A stretch of 64,000 bases of DNA from Fonsecaea monophora (Eukaryota; Ascomycota; Eurotiomycetes; Chaetothyriales; Herpotrichiellaceae), in NCBI RefSeq assembly GCF_001642475.1, contig NW_019173969.1, forward strand, positions 207,026-271,025, written 5' to 3'. Both the position numbers and the translations under genes were made by a program. Of the stretch, positions 1 to 9,646 are shown one piece after another. Positions within the stretch are counted from its first letter, which is position 1; each line of letters starts with the position of its first letter. The notes beneath the pieces were generated by a model. It made no database searches, had not been told where the DNA came from, and saw only the letters and a program-made list of their open reading frames with translations.

Positions 1-261
1 GTTGAGACACCTGCTATGCAGCCGCAAGACCAGCCTTTCAGTGGTGTTGAGCCCCTGACCACGGATGATCCTTTCCACTATGATTTGTGGGGAAATGACA
101 GCGGGCTGGAGGCACAGAGCTTCCTTGTTCCCTCGCCATCACCGCAGGACGCTTTTTCAGATGCACAGTCTGATTGGAATTTTTCAGAGTCGTGCCCTCT
201 TTCCTACCTTGCGCCTGCCGGGAAGTCAGGGCATCACCAGAACGTTAGACTTGTATTTTAG
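1..261 (+). CDS. 3' end of an unidentified gene (partial)
   Basis: The reading frame is open from the first base of the window to a TAG at 259-261, so this is probably the last part of a gene that starts outside the window. The visible 86 residues are rich in Asp, Ser, Pro and aromatic residues (for example TTDDPFHYDLWGNDSG), a composition common in the disordered C-terminal tails of fungal transcription regulators. No domain can be named. An ATG at 16 lies in the same frame, so a short independent ORF cannot be excluded, but the frame also reads through before it. It is followed after 324 bases by NIC96 on the same strand. The reading frame is seen; the regulator idea is only inference. Confidence 0.4.
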   Translation, partial: VETPAMQPQDQPFSGVEPLTTDDPFHYDLWGNDSGLEAQSFLVPSPSPQDAFSDAQSDWNFSESCPLSYLAPAGKSGHHQNVRLVF

Positions 262-585
262 TTGCCATCACTGCTGCAAATCACAACTTCACTTCTAGCT
301 GGAAGTAGGGTAGGTGTCTGACAGGGCGTTGTGCTGGGTCCGGGGATAATTGAACTGATAGACTGGCTGACTGGATGACTGGCAAATGGCTTTTTGTTCT
401 TTTATCCGCGATGGAGTCGAAGGGGGCGTTAAAGCGGCAATAATTGCCAAGGCTGCGAACTGCGCTGCAAACTGCGCCTGTAACTCCGCAGCCTCATTGA
501 ACGCGGTCCAAATCCATTTTTTGTGAGACGCGACTTCTAGCATTTCCAGTATTTGTATCTTGGTAGCTCCCGACCGACAGCCATA
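262..585. other. intergenic region and NIC96 5' flank
   Basis: 324 bases separate the partial gene from the NIC96 ATG. No ORF or RNA gene is supported. The stretch must hold the 3' end of the first gene and the NIC96 promoter and leader. Confidence 0.6.
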
Positions 586-3500
586 ATGTCGCTGTTTGGC
601 CAGTCCTCCTCTGCGCCAGGGACATCAGGTCCAGGTAGTCTATTTGGTGGTGCCAGCTTAACTCCTACCACTGATGCCCAAGGGAAACGAAAGTCCATCT
701 TTGACGGTTCGACCTCACAATCATCCCAACCCTTCTCTTTCCCAAGCCTCAACACCACAGCCCCAACTTCAAGCGCTGCTCCATCTGGTGCACTGTTTAG
801 TCTCGGGGGCCCTGCAAAGACTTCTGCTCCTTTCTCCTTAGGCACGACAACAACAACAACAACAACCACTGCTCCATCGACAAATCTGTTTGGAACGACA
901 ACAACTACTGCCCAGCAACCAGCACCAGCATCGACTTCCTTCTTCGGCGCCTCAAACACACAAGCACCCGCGAGCAATACGTCTTTTTTCGGTGGCGGCG
1001 GCGGTGGTGGTGCCTTCGCAGCCGCAACAAACACAACTGTACCGCAGGCAACTCAACCAGCAGCCGCCCCTCCGCAAAACAATCGAGATGCCGCATATTT
1101 TAGCAGCCTCCTCGAACGCCAAAAGAAAAAGCCGAGACTGTGGGCTGATGGCACTGGCCGTCAGAATCAGTTACCCAGCCTTAGTATGGACTTGGGAGAT
1201 CTGGCCAGACGGGCACAAGAGATCAGGCAACGCGGGGCGAAACAAACGGAGCCTCTGCCAGACAGTCGAGCACATTATCTGTTGGCTGGCTCCGGGGTTG
1301 CCCCTGGTCAAGCTTATAAGGATTTTCAAGCATTGGGACCGGATGAATCTGCACCTGTGTCACGCATGGCGACGCAGGCTTTCGCCGATGAATCTAGCGC
1401 CTACCTTCGAGACTTGAGAGTCAAAGGTCGGGAGGCGATGCTGAAGGAGAGTATGGAACGCGTCTACCGTGAAGTCGACAGCTTCATCGAGGAGAGCTTG
1501 GGTATCGACTTTGAGGAACAAAAGGCCAGAATTATGGAACATCTCGGGTTGGCGTCTCCCGAGGACAACGCGGGAGCCGGTGGTGGCTTTGGTAAAACCA
1601 GTGGTCGGAGCAAGGAAGGGGCTTCTGAGACGTCTCGAGCTACACGAAGCGTGTTTGGTCGCACGGCAATGGAAAAATCCATCATTGGCACTCCAGGTTC
1701 CGGTGCTGGGACGACATCTTTCTTCAAAAGTGAAGGTGCGGCTCCCGTACCGGCAGGGCCTCCCCGTTCGAGTTCACAGGTGCAGCGCGAGCTCAGGGCG
1801 AAGGAAAAGTCATTCATCAGTAAAGTGGAGGATCTCAATCAAGCTAGGGTGCGAGAAGAGTCGTACGCTCTTCTGCAAAATTTCGCCGAAACCGAAGAGC
1901 AAAACAAGGCAGACAGCCCCCGGCAAATAGTGGACGCCTATCAAGCTTTACGAGAAATTACCAAGGAAGGCCAGTCAACAGTCAGGGAACGACAATATGC
2001 TCAGGCATATCTGGACGAGACAACCTCGGCTCCGGCCACTCTCAAACTGAAGAAGCAGATCGTTGAGGGCTCTCGGACCTTCTTGGAAAAGGCATTCTGG
2101 CGTGAGCTTCGATCTTTGATTGAGAAGAATGCGAGAGAAGCGGCTTTGGGAGGACAGCCAAGTGTCATCAACATCGTGCGGGCTTACATCCGGTTGCGGG
2201 CTGCCCGACGAGATCTTGCCCCGGATGGAACTGAACTCCAACAACTGGGCGGCGAGAGCGGTGACTACTGCTGGGTCTTAATTTTCTACTTGCTGAGATG
2301 CGGTTTTGTTAAAGAGGCGGCAGAGTATGTGAACAACGACCCTGCCTTCCAGTCTGTTGAGCGACGCTTCGTCTCATACTTGACGGCATATGCAAACAAC
2401 CCAGATCGGCGACTGGGCCGCAAACTGCAAGATATGATCGACAACGAATACCAGAACCGCACAAAGGTCGGTCCGAAGAACACGGTTGACCCTTACCGAA
2501 TTGCCTGCTACAAGGTGATCGGAAGATGTGATTTGAGTTCAAGACATTTAGATGCTGTGGGACAGGGTGTTGAGGACTGGTTGTGGCTCCAGTTCAGCCT
2601 TGCGCGCGAGACCGAAATGTACGAGGAGATCTCTGGCGAGATCTTTGGACTTGAACAGATTTGTGAGACAGTCACCGAGATCGGGCAGAAACATTTCCAG
2701 AAAAATCAAGTTGAGGGTTCGAGTGGTTACGGCACCTTTTTCTTGATGCAGATTCTTGCAGGGATGTTTGAGCAGGCTGTGGACTATCTGCACAGTTTCA
2801 ATCCTCTGAGCGCAGTGCACTTTGCCATTGCCCTGTCATATTACGGGTTGTTAAGGGTGTCAGACTTTTCGGTGGCTGGCAACGAGCTCTGTAAGTATTT
2901 TTCGTCTGATGCACTCCATCTGATGGTGCTGACTTACTACGCAGTGACGTTCTCTACCACGCAGCAACCCATGATCAACTTTGTCCCACTCGTGGCATAT
3001 CATACAGGAACCTTTCGAACGGCACTTCCTGTGCCTGCGGTGGATTATCTCTCGATGCTTTGCCTCAACTCTGATCTGCAGCCTGCAAGCCTGGGCCTGG
3101 TCCACATCAATGCCTGTCATGAGTGCTTGCGAGAACTCTGTCTGGAAACCCGTGAGTTTGCAAAGTTGTTGGGCGATATTCGTAGTGATGGCACGCGGAT
3201 ACCGGGTGCTATCGAGTTACGGGCCAGGTTGATTCACCTTGACACGCGGGAAGAATTTTTGAGATCAATCACCAGCCAGTCGGCTGCCATCGCGGATCAG
3301 CGCGGGCAAATCGCGGATGCAGTACTGCTTTATCATCTCTGCGAAGACTATGATAATGTCATTAGCGTCCTCAACCGAGCTCTGGCCGATGCTGTGACGC
3401 TAGACTTGGGCGAGGCACCGATGCAGCTGCAACCTCTGAAACCGCGGCAGTCCAACGGTCAGAGCGAGCCATCCAGCAGCAACCACGGAGGACCTCAGTC

Positions 3501-4035
3501 GTCACTGTCACTTACACAGTCCACGTCGTCTCCCTTCGAATTGGGCAAGAACATGATATCGTTATACAATGAGAATGCCGCCTACTTCAACCGAATCTCG
3601 AGCGCGAACCGTGAGATTTGCGGGGTGCTCATCAGATTGCTTTCGGTGCGAGAAAATCTCGAAGCCAACCCGCCTCGTTATATGACGGCGTTAGAGGAGC
3701 TCAATGACTTGGGCTTGTTGCCATTGCGGGCCAATGGATCCATTCCGACAATCAGAGCTGCTGCGACAGCCTTTAGCGCCCTCCCCCAAATCCTTGCTCG
3801 TTGCGCTGGAGTGAGTGTCGTCTGGGCGGTGCGGGCCATCGGGGGAGAACGAGACAATATCGTCCGCAATGGCAGGTGGGAGGCAGGATATGGTGGAGAT
3901 GCGGACGAAATGAAAGACCAACTCAGCAACATGGCCAAGGACCTGATGGTCTTTGCCGGGCTTGTCAAATACAAGTTACCGGGTCGGGTCTATGACATGT
4001 TGACGCGAGCAGGCGCCGAGGTTGGAGGGTTCTGA
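586..4035 (+). CDS. NIC96: Nucleoporin NIC96 (Nup93 family)
   Basis: Intronless gene for 1149 residues. Nic96/Nup93 is the linker scaffold nucleoporin of the inner ring; its long alpha-solenoid holds the central channel nucleoporins. The ATG at 586 (MSLFGQSS) is chosen; the frame extends back to a TTG at 553 but has no earlier ATG. Residues 1-160 are low complexity with scattered FG-type units (SLFG, FSLG, LFG, SFFG), poly-Thr and a Gly run. The rest, from about residue 200, is Ala/Leu-rich helical sequence typical of the Nic96 domain (for example ADAVLLYHLCEDYDNVISVL and the C-terminal VYDMLTRAG). Yeast Nic96 is about 840 residues, so this copy is longer, mainly through the N-terminal FG-like region and linkers. 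The family call is confident; the role is transferred from the family. Confidence 0.93.
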   Translation: MSLFGQSSSAPGTSGPGSLFGGASLTPTTDAQGKRKSIFDGSTSQSSQPFSFPSLNTTAPTSSAAPSGALFSLGGPAKTSAPFSLGTTTTTTTTTAPSTNLFGTTTTTAQQPAPASTSFFGASNTQAPASNTSFFGGGGGGGAFAAATNTTVPQATQPAAAPPQNNRDAAYFSSLLERQKKKPRLWADGTGRQNQLPSLSMDLGDLARRAQEIRQRGAKQTEPLPDSRAHYLLAGSGVAPGQAYKDFQALGPDESAPVSRMATQAFADESSAYLRDLRVKGREAMLKESMERVYREVDSFIEESLGIDFEEQKARIMEHLGLASPEDNAGAGGGFGKTSGRSKEGASETSRATRSVFGRTAMEKSIIGTPGSGAGTTSFFKSEGAAPVPAGPPRSSSQVQRELRAKEKSFISKVEDLNQARVREESYALLQNFAETEEQNKADSPRQIVDAYQALREITKEGQSTVRERQYAQAYLDETTSAPATLKLKKQIVEGSRTFLEKAFWRELRSLIEKNAREAALGGQPSVINIVRAYIRLRAARRDLAPDGTELQQLGGESGDYCWVLIFYLLRCGFVKEAAEYVNNDPAFQSVERRFVSYLTAYANNPDRRLGRKLQDMIDNEYQNRTKVGPKNTVDPYRIACYKVIGRCDLSSRHLDAVGQGVEDWLWLQFSLARETEMYEEISGEIFGLEQICETVTEIGQKHFQKNQVEGSSGYGTFFLMQILAGMFEQAVDYLHSFNPLSAVHFAIALSYYGLLRVSDFSVAGNELCKYFSSDALHLMVLTYYAVTFSTTQQPMINFVPLVAYHTGTFRTALPVPAVDYLSMLCLNSDLQPASLGLVHINACHECLRELCLETREFAKLLGDIRSDGTRIPGAIELRARLIHLDTREEFLRSITSQSAAIADQRGQIADAVLLYHLCEDYDNVISVLNRALADAVTLDLGEAPMQLQPLKPRQSNGQSEPSSSNHGGPQSSLSLTQSTSSPFELGKNMISLYNENAAYFNRISSANREICGVLIRLLSVRENLEANPPRYMTALEELNDLGLLPLRANGSIPTIRAAATAFSALPQILARCAGVSVVWAVRAIGGERDNIVRNGRWEAGYGGDADEMKDQLSNMAKDLMVFAGLVKYKLPGRVYDMLTRAGAEVGGF
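844..869 (+). repeat. ACA trinucleotide microsatellite inside NIC96
   Basis: A run of ACA/ACG triplets encodes a poly-Thr stretch in the FG-like N-terminal region. Length variation would stay in frame. Confidence 0.8.
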
Positions 4036-5755
4036 AAGAGATCGCCCCCACAGTCTATGGCGCTCGTATGGCACTAGATGCATTGTGATGGGTTCTGGCA
4101 GAAGGAATGAAAGGCATATTGTGGAGGCCAAAGAGCGCAGCAATCGACATGGTCATTCATATACGTGGGTGAGAAGGGAACGCGAATCGGATACTGAAAG
4201 GATCTACGAGGTACTGTTGGCAAGGCCGATGTCGGTGCCTGGTACCAGCTCCACTACTTAGCATGCAGCTAGATGATCTGATAATGATAATCAGCCCCAA
4301 AGGAGGTTTCGTGATAATCTTGGGATGGTCAGGTGCGAAGTCACCCGACTTTGTGTATGCTTCTTTCGGCATCTTGTAGAATTTTTTCGAAGCGGTGAAG
4401 TTGATGTGAAGAAGCACAATGTGACATCAGGTGTCTTTATGCTTTAGGGAGGAAAACCTTGACCAAGGGTCGTTCACTATGCCAGGTAATCAGGATGAAG
4501 GAGACAAGGATCATCCACAACTTAAGTTCGACACTACCGAGGTAAGTACAAGGAGGTACAAGTGTGTAGGCGACAGGGATGTGTACTTGGAGATCCAGTC
4601 AGGCTCAAATGGCTTTTGCTGGCCCAATGGTATCGACATATACAAACAAGTACAAGGAGAGAGGTTCTATTTTACTTCTCGTGGACAGACAAGAAAGACA
4701 TTTGATATTGAGACTCAAGGGCAACCATCCTCCCTCAGATGAAAGGTATACGAGGACTGGAAAATATCCCGATACCCCTCCGACCCGTGGATCGTGAAAA
4801 AAAGTGATACCCAACCATTACCACCACAAGTACAAGTATGGTGGAGTGATGATGCCACTGGCACTAAGGTATTGGCCATTGAATATTTTCTCATGGGGAA
4901 AGCAAAGCGCGAGTCGACCAGGTTTGCTCGATAGAGCCTCTTAGCTGTCTGTACGAGGTGCTGCGTATTCACCCAAGTATATTGCGAAGGAGACTTACCT
5001 GCTGGGTCATGGATCGAGAGCAAATACAAAGGTCACAGCTATACCGTGTGTCAGTAGCACTGTGTATAACACACATACTTGTAGGTATGTCCTACTCTGA
5101 CCCTTCAAAGAAATCTCCCGATCTAGGTAAACAGTTACATACTTATAGGTGGAGGGTACATACCTAAGTAGGCATTAACGATGGCACCCCCCAAAAAGGC
5201 TAGTGTGCTGCTGATAGTGAGCCTAACACCGTCGCTAATGGGCTCTGTTGGGCACAACTAGACGTCGCGAGGTGCCCGGAGGTCATGTGCGACAGGCGAT
5301 TGGGGCCACTTAGGCACCTACAAAGGGGCCACTAGGCCTCGCTTCAGGGGGGGTGTTCGGGCTCTTCCCGTCGTTCCCGTCCCTCCTTCGTACTCCGTAC
5401 AGGCACTGACAAGACAACTGACAGGCTCCCAAGACCACCTGCAGGTAAAAAGCAGGCACAGATACGTAATCTTATCAGATTTGATTGCCGAATCACTTCT
5501 CCGAAGCTCGCCCTCCCTGGCAAGCCTGGCCAGTTAGACGGTTGTGGCCGTTCCCAGACGCACCACTTGTAGCCCACTTTCAACCTTGTGTCACCACCCT
5601 GCTCGCCTGGTGCGCACCCTGTCCTAACTGCGGTGAGGTTTCTCCCACGTTCGTCTGTTTCTAGTCACCGTGTCGTGGCCACGTCTCGTCTGCCTTGCTA
5701 AACGCTGCTCACTACTCCTACTAGTCTAGCCATGACTCGGACCTAATATAATGCT
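4036..5755. other. intergenic region, 1.7 kb
   Basis: No convincing gene. A 103-codon ORF at 4431-4742 has no recognisable features. Bases 4540-5175 hold several copies of short GTACAAGTA/TACATACCTA-like motifs in both orientations (around 4543, 4643, 4826, 5073 and 5135). The part just upstream of 5756 is pyrimidine-rich and probably contains the OPT gene promoter and leader. Confidence 0.5.
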
Positions 5756-8700
5756 ATGCCCTCTGGGTTGGGTCAGGCTTTAGATCCTCCTCCTCCTCCT
5801 CCCCACCTCTCGTCCATCACCAACCCTGCGCTCGAGCTCTCTACATTCTCCTCGCCCTCCTCTCCTCCTTCCCGTGCACTGCAAGATGCTGCTGGGTCAG
5901 CTGAGTTGGGGTCCCAATCTGAATCGGGTACTCCTCTTCGTCAGACGCTCGAACCTGTTGCCTCTCCGGTGACAGCACCCACCTCCCACACGATCCAGGG
6001 GCGCCGAGGGCTGGTTTCCCGTGCGTGGAATGCCATCATGTCTCGCGGCTTGCTCCTGATACGCTCCTCCCCGGCCGTCGGCACGGGGTCATATGGCACG
6101 GTCCAGTTGGTAAACGACAGGTCAGGCTCGGACCTGGAATCGGAAGATGAGGAGGATACGCATCGTGAGAGTGTCTCAAGGAAGCGTCGTGGCAAGAGAG
6201 CTCGGTCCGCTCAGGATCTCCGGGACGGTCAGGGTCGTTCCTCAGATGAGCGACTACTCTATCAACAACGACGCAGCTCAGAATGGACGCATCGGAGGTC
6301 CTCCTCTTCCGTCGCCAGCGAAGTCGGGATGGGCCTGGACGCCAAAGCATCCTTCGCCAACCCGGCGATGGCCGGGAGCAAGGCAGAGTCTTCCAACTCG
6401 AGTGCCCGCACTGCAAGTCTTTCAGATGTCGATCAAGAATACATACCCTCTACAGAAGATCCCCCGGACAACTCTCCATATCCAGAGGTTCGAGCCTCAG
6501 TGCCGGCCACGGACAACACTGCTTTATCAATCAGCACCCCTCGAATGTGGACGCTGTCTTTGCTGTTTGCAATAGGCGGCTCAGCCACCAATCTGTTTTT
6601 CTCGTTGAGGTATCCGAGTGTTGCCATCACTCCGGTTATTGCTCTGGTGCTAGTCCATCCCATGGGAAAGCTTTGGGATCACCTCCTCAAGCGCGCAGAT
6701 GACCAGGAACAGTTTTTCGTCAATGGCTCACTTCAGAAGGATGATATTCCAATGTTTCAAACGCGACTGCGACGCCTGCGGCTCTGGTTGGCTCAGGGCC
6801 GCTGGAACGAGAAGGAACACGCTTGCGTATACATTAGCAGCAACGTCTCGTTCGGATTCGCCTTTGCGACCGATGTCATTGTCGAGCAGCACAAATTCTA
6901 CAAGCAGGATGTTCCGATTCTGTATCAACTTTTACTAACCATTTCAACTCAAATCCTTGGCTATGCGTTCGCCGGACTGACCAGAAGGTACCTCGTCCGA
7001 CCTGCGGCCATGATCTGGCCCGGCACGCTGATGTCAACGGCCATGTTCAGTACAATGCACAAGGACGAAAACAAGCCGGCCAACGGATGGACCATTTCCC
7101 GTTACAGATTCTTCCTTTACGTCTGGGCTGCAGCGTTTGTATGGTATTTCTTTCCAGGACTGCTGATGCCGGCATTGAGTTACTTCAATGTCGTTACCTG
7201 GTTCGCACCCAAGAATGTAGTCGTCTCGAACCTTTTTGGCGTGGCTTCGGGACTGGGACTCTTTCCCCTGACCTTTGATTGGGCTCAAATTGCCTACATT
7301 GGATCACCCTTGCTCACTCCCTGGTGGGCAGCTGCGAATGTTGTCGGCGGACTCATTCTAGTCATGTGGATTATCGCCCCGATACTTTACTACCGCAATG
7401 TCTTGTTCTCGGGATATCTGCCGATTCTCTCCTCGGCCGTCTTCGACAATACGGGCAAGCCCTACGACGTGAGCAAAATCCTGACGCCGAACTTTGTCTT
7501 CGACAAAGAGGCCTATGACAACTACTCCAAAGTATACCTTCCCATCACATATGTGCTCTCTTATGGGGTTCAATTCGCTGCTCTGACGGCGTTGCTTACC
7601 CATACAACCTGCTGGCATGGCAGGGACGTCTGGCGACAATCCCAACAGGCCTTCCAAGAAAGACAGGAAAAGAGCAGTGCAGGGTACCAGCCTGTCCCAA
7701 GCTCTGCGGAGAATGGTCGATACGACCCCTCTCTGCGTAGGGTTGACAGTCAGTCTATTAAGGCTGGGGGCGAAGACGTCCACAACCGTCTCATGAAACG
7801 TTATCAAGATGTGCCAATGACATGGTACGCTCTAACATTCGTCACTATGCTGGGCGTCGGCATCTTCGTTGTCGAGTACTACCCGGTCCATCTCCCCTGG
7901 TATGGTCTTCTCATGGCTCTTGGTATCACCACCGTTCTCTTCATCCCCGTCGGTATCGTCATGGCTATCACGAACCAGCACAGCAGCCTCTATTTGATCT
8001 GCCAGTTGATCTGTGGAGTAGTCTTCCCCGGCCGTCCCGTCGCCAACATGGTTTTCGTGACCTATTGCTACATCTCCTCGGCACAAGGCATCAAGTTCTC
8101 CTCGGACCTGAAGCTGGGCCATTATATGAAGATTCCACCGAGACTGCTCTTCAAGGTCCAGATGGCGGCCACCTTGGTTTCGAGCTTGGTACAAATTACG
8201 GTTCTCAACTGGATGTTTATCAACATTCCCGGCATCTGCACGCCGGAGGCCATCAACGGATTCAACTGTCCCATTGCTCGTGTCCACTTCAACGGGAGCA
8301 TTCTCTGGGGTGTTGTTGGACCACAGCGCTTCTTCGGTCCTGGTGCTCTCTACCGACACCTTGTCTGGGCTTTCCTCATCGGCTTCATCGCACCGATCCT
8401 AGTGTGGTTAGTGGGAAGGAAGAGCACGAAGAAATCCGTCTGGCGCAGGATCAATCTACCTGTCCTCTTTGGCTCTCTGTCCTGGATCCCCCCTGCGACG
8501 GGCTTGAACTTTTCGGTGTGGGCCGTGGTATGCTTTCTGTTCAACGGACTTATGAGAAGGAGAGCCCCTGGCTGGTGGGGCAAATACACCATGACCATGT
8601 CCGCTGCACTCGACTCGGGACTGGCTTTCTCATTGCTCATTGTCTTCTTTGGCTTCGTATATCCAGGTTGGACTGAAGGATTCAAGTGGTGGGGGACAGA

Positions 8701-8776
8701 GGTCTACAAACAAGGGTGTGACTGGCGCGCGTGTCCATGGTTGAAGCTGGGTCCAGGAGAAAAATTCGGGCCATGA
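5756..8776 (+). CDS. OPT family oligopeptide transporter
   Basis: Intronless gene for 1006 residues. OPT proteins are proton-coupled transporters of tetra/pentapeptides, glutathione or metal chelates at the plasma or vacuolar membrane. A 230-residue polar, Ser- and Pro-rich cytoplasmic head comes first. It is followed at about residue 240 by SPYPEVRASV, which matches the OPT signature SPYxEVRxxV. The membrane part then contains about a dozen or more hydrophobic segments (RMWTLSLLFAIGGSATNLFF, GLGLFPLTFDWAQIAYIGSP and others). Near residue 790 it has the family motif KIPPR, followed by VVGPQRFFGPGALYRHLVW. The C-terminus is complete and ends FKWWGTEVYKQGCDW...FGP. Fungal OPTs are usually 750-900 residues; the excess is the N-terminal head. 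The ATG at 5756 is the first in frame; a later start within the head is possible. The substrate cannot be read from the sequence. Confidence 0.92.
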   Translation: MPSGLGQALDPPPPPPHLSSITNPALELSTFSSPSSPPSRALQDAAGSAELGSQSESGTPLRQTLEPVASPVTAPTSHTIQGRRGLVSRAWNAIMSRGLLLIRSSPAVGTGSYGTVQLVNDRSGSDLESEDEEDTHRESVSRKRRGKRARSAQDLRDGQGRSSDERLLYQQRRSSEWTHRRSSSSVASEVGMGLDAKASFANPAMAGSKAESSNSSARTASLSDVDQEYIPSTEDPPDNSPYPEVRASVPATDNTALSISTPRMWTLSLLFAIGGSATNLFFSLRYPSVAITPVIALVLVHPMGKLWDHLLKRADDQEQFFVNGSLQKDDIPMFQTRLRRLRLWLAQGRWNEKEHACVYISSNVSFGFAFATDVIVEQHKFYKQDVPILYQLLLTISTQILGYAFAGLTRRYLVRPAAMIWPGTLMSTAMFSTMHKDENKPANGWTISRYRFFLYVWAAAFVWYFFPGLLMPALSYFNVVTWFAPKNVVVSNLFGVASGLGLFPLTFDWAQIAYIGSPLLTPWWAAANVVGGLILVMWIIAPILYYRNVLFSGYLPILSSAVFDNTGKPYDVSKILTPNFVFDKEAYDNYSKVYLPITYVLSYGVQFAALTALLTHTTCWHGRDVWRQSQQAFQERQEKSSAGYQPVPSSAENGRYDPSLRRVDSQSIKAGGEDVHNRLMKRYQDVPMTWYALTFVTMLGVGIFVVEYYPVHLPWYGLLMALGITTVLFIPVGIVMAITNQHSSLYLICQLICGVVFPGRPVANMVFVTYCYISSAQGIKFSSDLKLGHYMKIPPRLLFKVQMAATLVSSLVQITVLNWMFINIPGICTPEAINGFNCPIARVHFNGSILWGVVGPQRFFGPGALYRHLVWAFLIGFIAPILVWLVGRKSTKKSVWRRINLPVLFGSLSWIPPATGLNFSVWAVVCFLFNGLMRRRAPGWWGKYTMTMSAALDSGLAFSLLIVFFGFVYPGWTEGFKWWGTEVYKQGCDWRACPWLKLGPGEKFGP

Positions 8777-9646
8777 TTGAGAAGAGGTCTAATATCTTGG
8801 AGCAGAATGCTTCCGGAGAAGCACGAAAAACAATACTTTTCACGATCCACCAAATCACACAATATGAGGACAGCAGGCAGCCTGGGAAAATCCAGACCAG
8901 CCAAGACGAGCTGAGCCGATATTCTGATGCGGCAGGAAATACCCAAGCTATATAGGATGCTGTATGGGATTGCCATGGCTTGGTTGGGGAAGGCCCTGCG
9001 AAGAAACACCACGGGTCATTCATTCCAGCACAATGATACGCGAGAAGGATAGGGTTGGACACGAGTCGGTCACCGGTTCAAGTATCCATCTCTTGTTTCC
9101 GCCTCTCGCTCCCTCTCTTGCACACAACACACAACACACACGCGCACGTACATATGAGGACAAAAGAAAATGACGGAGTATGGGTTGGGTGGGCAGGCTT
9201 GGGGAATAACCTACGAAACAGAAGATTTCAGGAGGGGGCGGGGATACTACAGGTCTGTCTGTCTCAGTGACATGAAGGGTTCGGGGGAGAGCGACGAGTG
9301 ACATGAAAAACGAAGCGCTGTCATGTATTCTTCATCCTTTCTTTCCTCTCTCTCTCTTGGATTCAATTCACCGTGTGACTATCAAGCAAATCCGCGATAG
9401 ACAAGGAAAGGTTGGCTTGCTTCTGAGGCCTGTCTGTTTGCCTGTTTGTTTAGCTCTTTTTTTTACTCTTGGTCCTTCGAATAGACTTGAAGAAATAAAA
9501 TATGGAGCCGCTTCGTTTTGACCTTGGTTGGGCATGCATGCGTGCCTTTTTCTCTTCTCAAGAAATGTCCTGTGTGTGCGAGCTCTCTCCTTCTGTAGCC
9601 TCGTCTGTCTACGAAAAAAAAGGAAAGAGAAATGTGAAAAAAGCCT
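8777..9646. other. intergenic region between convergent genes, 0.9 kb
   Basis: Contains the 3' flanks of the OPT gene and of the minus-strand OB-fold gene. A CA-rich simple-sequence patch lies near 9120-9145 and pyrimidine-rich tracts near 9340-9480. No gene seen. Confidence 0.6.

Noticed and set aside
537..1034. 165-codon minus-strand ORF rich in Val and Pro opposite the NIC96 start
   Set aside because: It is the antisense of the Thr/Gly low-complexity coding region of NIC96; the composition is explained by the repeat.
4431..4742. 103-codon ORF between NIC96 and the OPT gene
   Set aside because: No domain, no signal peptide, and it lies in a motif-repeat region.
7822..8676. 284-codon plus-strand ORF inside the OPT gene
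   Set aside because: Out-of-frame shadow of the conserved OPT membrane domain; His/Arg/Ser-rich with no membrane segments or motifs.
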